A stretch of 42,105 nt of DNA. It comes from Prevotella sp. (GTDB lineage: Bacteria; Bacteroidota; Bacteroidia; Bacteroidales; Bacteroidaceae). The notes under the pieces are model-generated. The model ran no database searches. It saw only the letters and a program-made list of their open reading frames with translations, and had not been told where the DNA came from. Shown here piece by piece: positions 42,004 through 42,105 of the stretch (within the stretch, counting starts at the first letter, position 1; the number at the start of each line of letters is the position of its first letter). Location of the stretch: positions 1-42,105 of the forward strand of contig JAFVGI010000014.1 of NCBI GenBank assembly GCA_017475005.1, read 5' to 3'. The position numbers and the translations under genes are program-made.

Positions 42004-42105
42004 ATGAAAAAGTATATTTTGGCAATTGCATGCCTGCTGAGTGCTGTGACAGGTTTCGCACAGGATGCACTGACCATTGAGAATGCATCCATAAAGGCAG
42101 GTGAG
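42004..42105 (+). CDS. Secreted protein, 5' end only (runs off the window)
   Basis: The frame opens with ATG at 42004, 28 bp after the dockerin gene stop, and stays open for 34 codons to the window end. It encodes a signal peptide (MKKYILAIACLLSAVTGFA|Q) and the start of a mature chain, DALTIENASIKAGE. That kind of opening (a strand followed by xxxKAGE/KPGE) is common at the beginning of Ig-like and cohesin-like beta sandwiches in Prevotella secreted proteins, but 15 residues are too few to assign a fold. It is probably cotranscribed with the dockerin gene. Confidence 0.7.
   Translation, partial: MKKYILAIACLLSAVTGFAQDALTIENASIKAGE

Noticed and set aside
1-42105. CRISPR array, prophage, intact insertion sequence or SusC/SusD pair
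   Set aside because: No spaced repeat array, transposase, integrase, phage structural gene or TonB-dependent SusC-like receptor was found on either strand.

Overview
The window looks like a chromosomal segment of a saccharolytic Bacteroidota, most likely Prevotella or a close relative (Segatella/Xylanibacter). The evidence is: promoters of the TTTG-(19-23)-TAnnTTTG type, no clear Shine-Dalgarno sites, a hybrid two-component regulator (HTCS), PL11/CE12/GH43 carbohydrate enzymes, Bacteroidota-only DUF families (DUF6048, DUF6452, DUF4827, DUF4199), and secreted proteins with C-terminal sorting-type or dockerin domains. All calls come from reading the sequence; no database search was run.

Layout. 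(1) 1-6235: the 3' end of a GH43-like xylosidase, a convergent HTCS regulator whose cytoplasmic kinase region has no ATPase domain, and a divergent secreted protein made of two beta-rich modules. (2) 6316-18758, all minus strand: twelve closely packed genes, probably one long operon read DUF4199 -> GT2 -> DUF6452 -> DUF6048 -> apbE -> Crp-like -> M3 peptidase/dCMP deaminase fusion -> S41 protease -> pheA -> aminotransferase -> DAHP synthase/chorismate mutase -> tyrA. The last four genes form a phenylalanine/tyrosine module. (3) 18924-19295, plus strand: the small SRP RNA and tRNA-Thr(TGT), followed by a 29-bp duplication of the tRNA 3' end and a bidirectional terminator. (4) 19317-27979, minus strand: eight genes, sppA -> lpxK -> purine nucleoside phosphorylase -> thiL-like -> nucleotidyltransferase -> DHH phosphoesterase -> DUF4827 -> glmM. 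(5) 28249-38905, plus strand: a rhamnogalacturonan (pectin RG-I) cluster in which two giant PL11 lyases flank a CE12-type acetylesterase. (6) 39066-end: a 969-aa secreted dockerin protein and the start of another secreted protein.

The points most worth a second look are: the HTCS without a HATPase domain and with an altered H-box; a ThiL homologue that has lost several catalytic motifs and its N-terminus; the remodelled lpxK/pnp junction, with an 81-bp in-frame insertion and a 248-bp gene overlap; the in-frame M3 peptidase-dCMP deaminase fusion; heptamer repeat arrays between pheA and the aminotransferase; PL11 lyases carrying about 900 residues of autotransporter-like repeats and a T9SS-like tail; and the tRNA-Thr 3' duplication.
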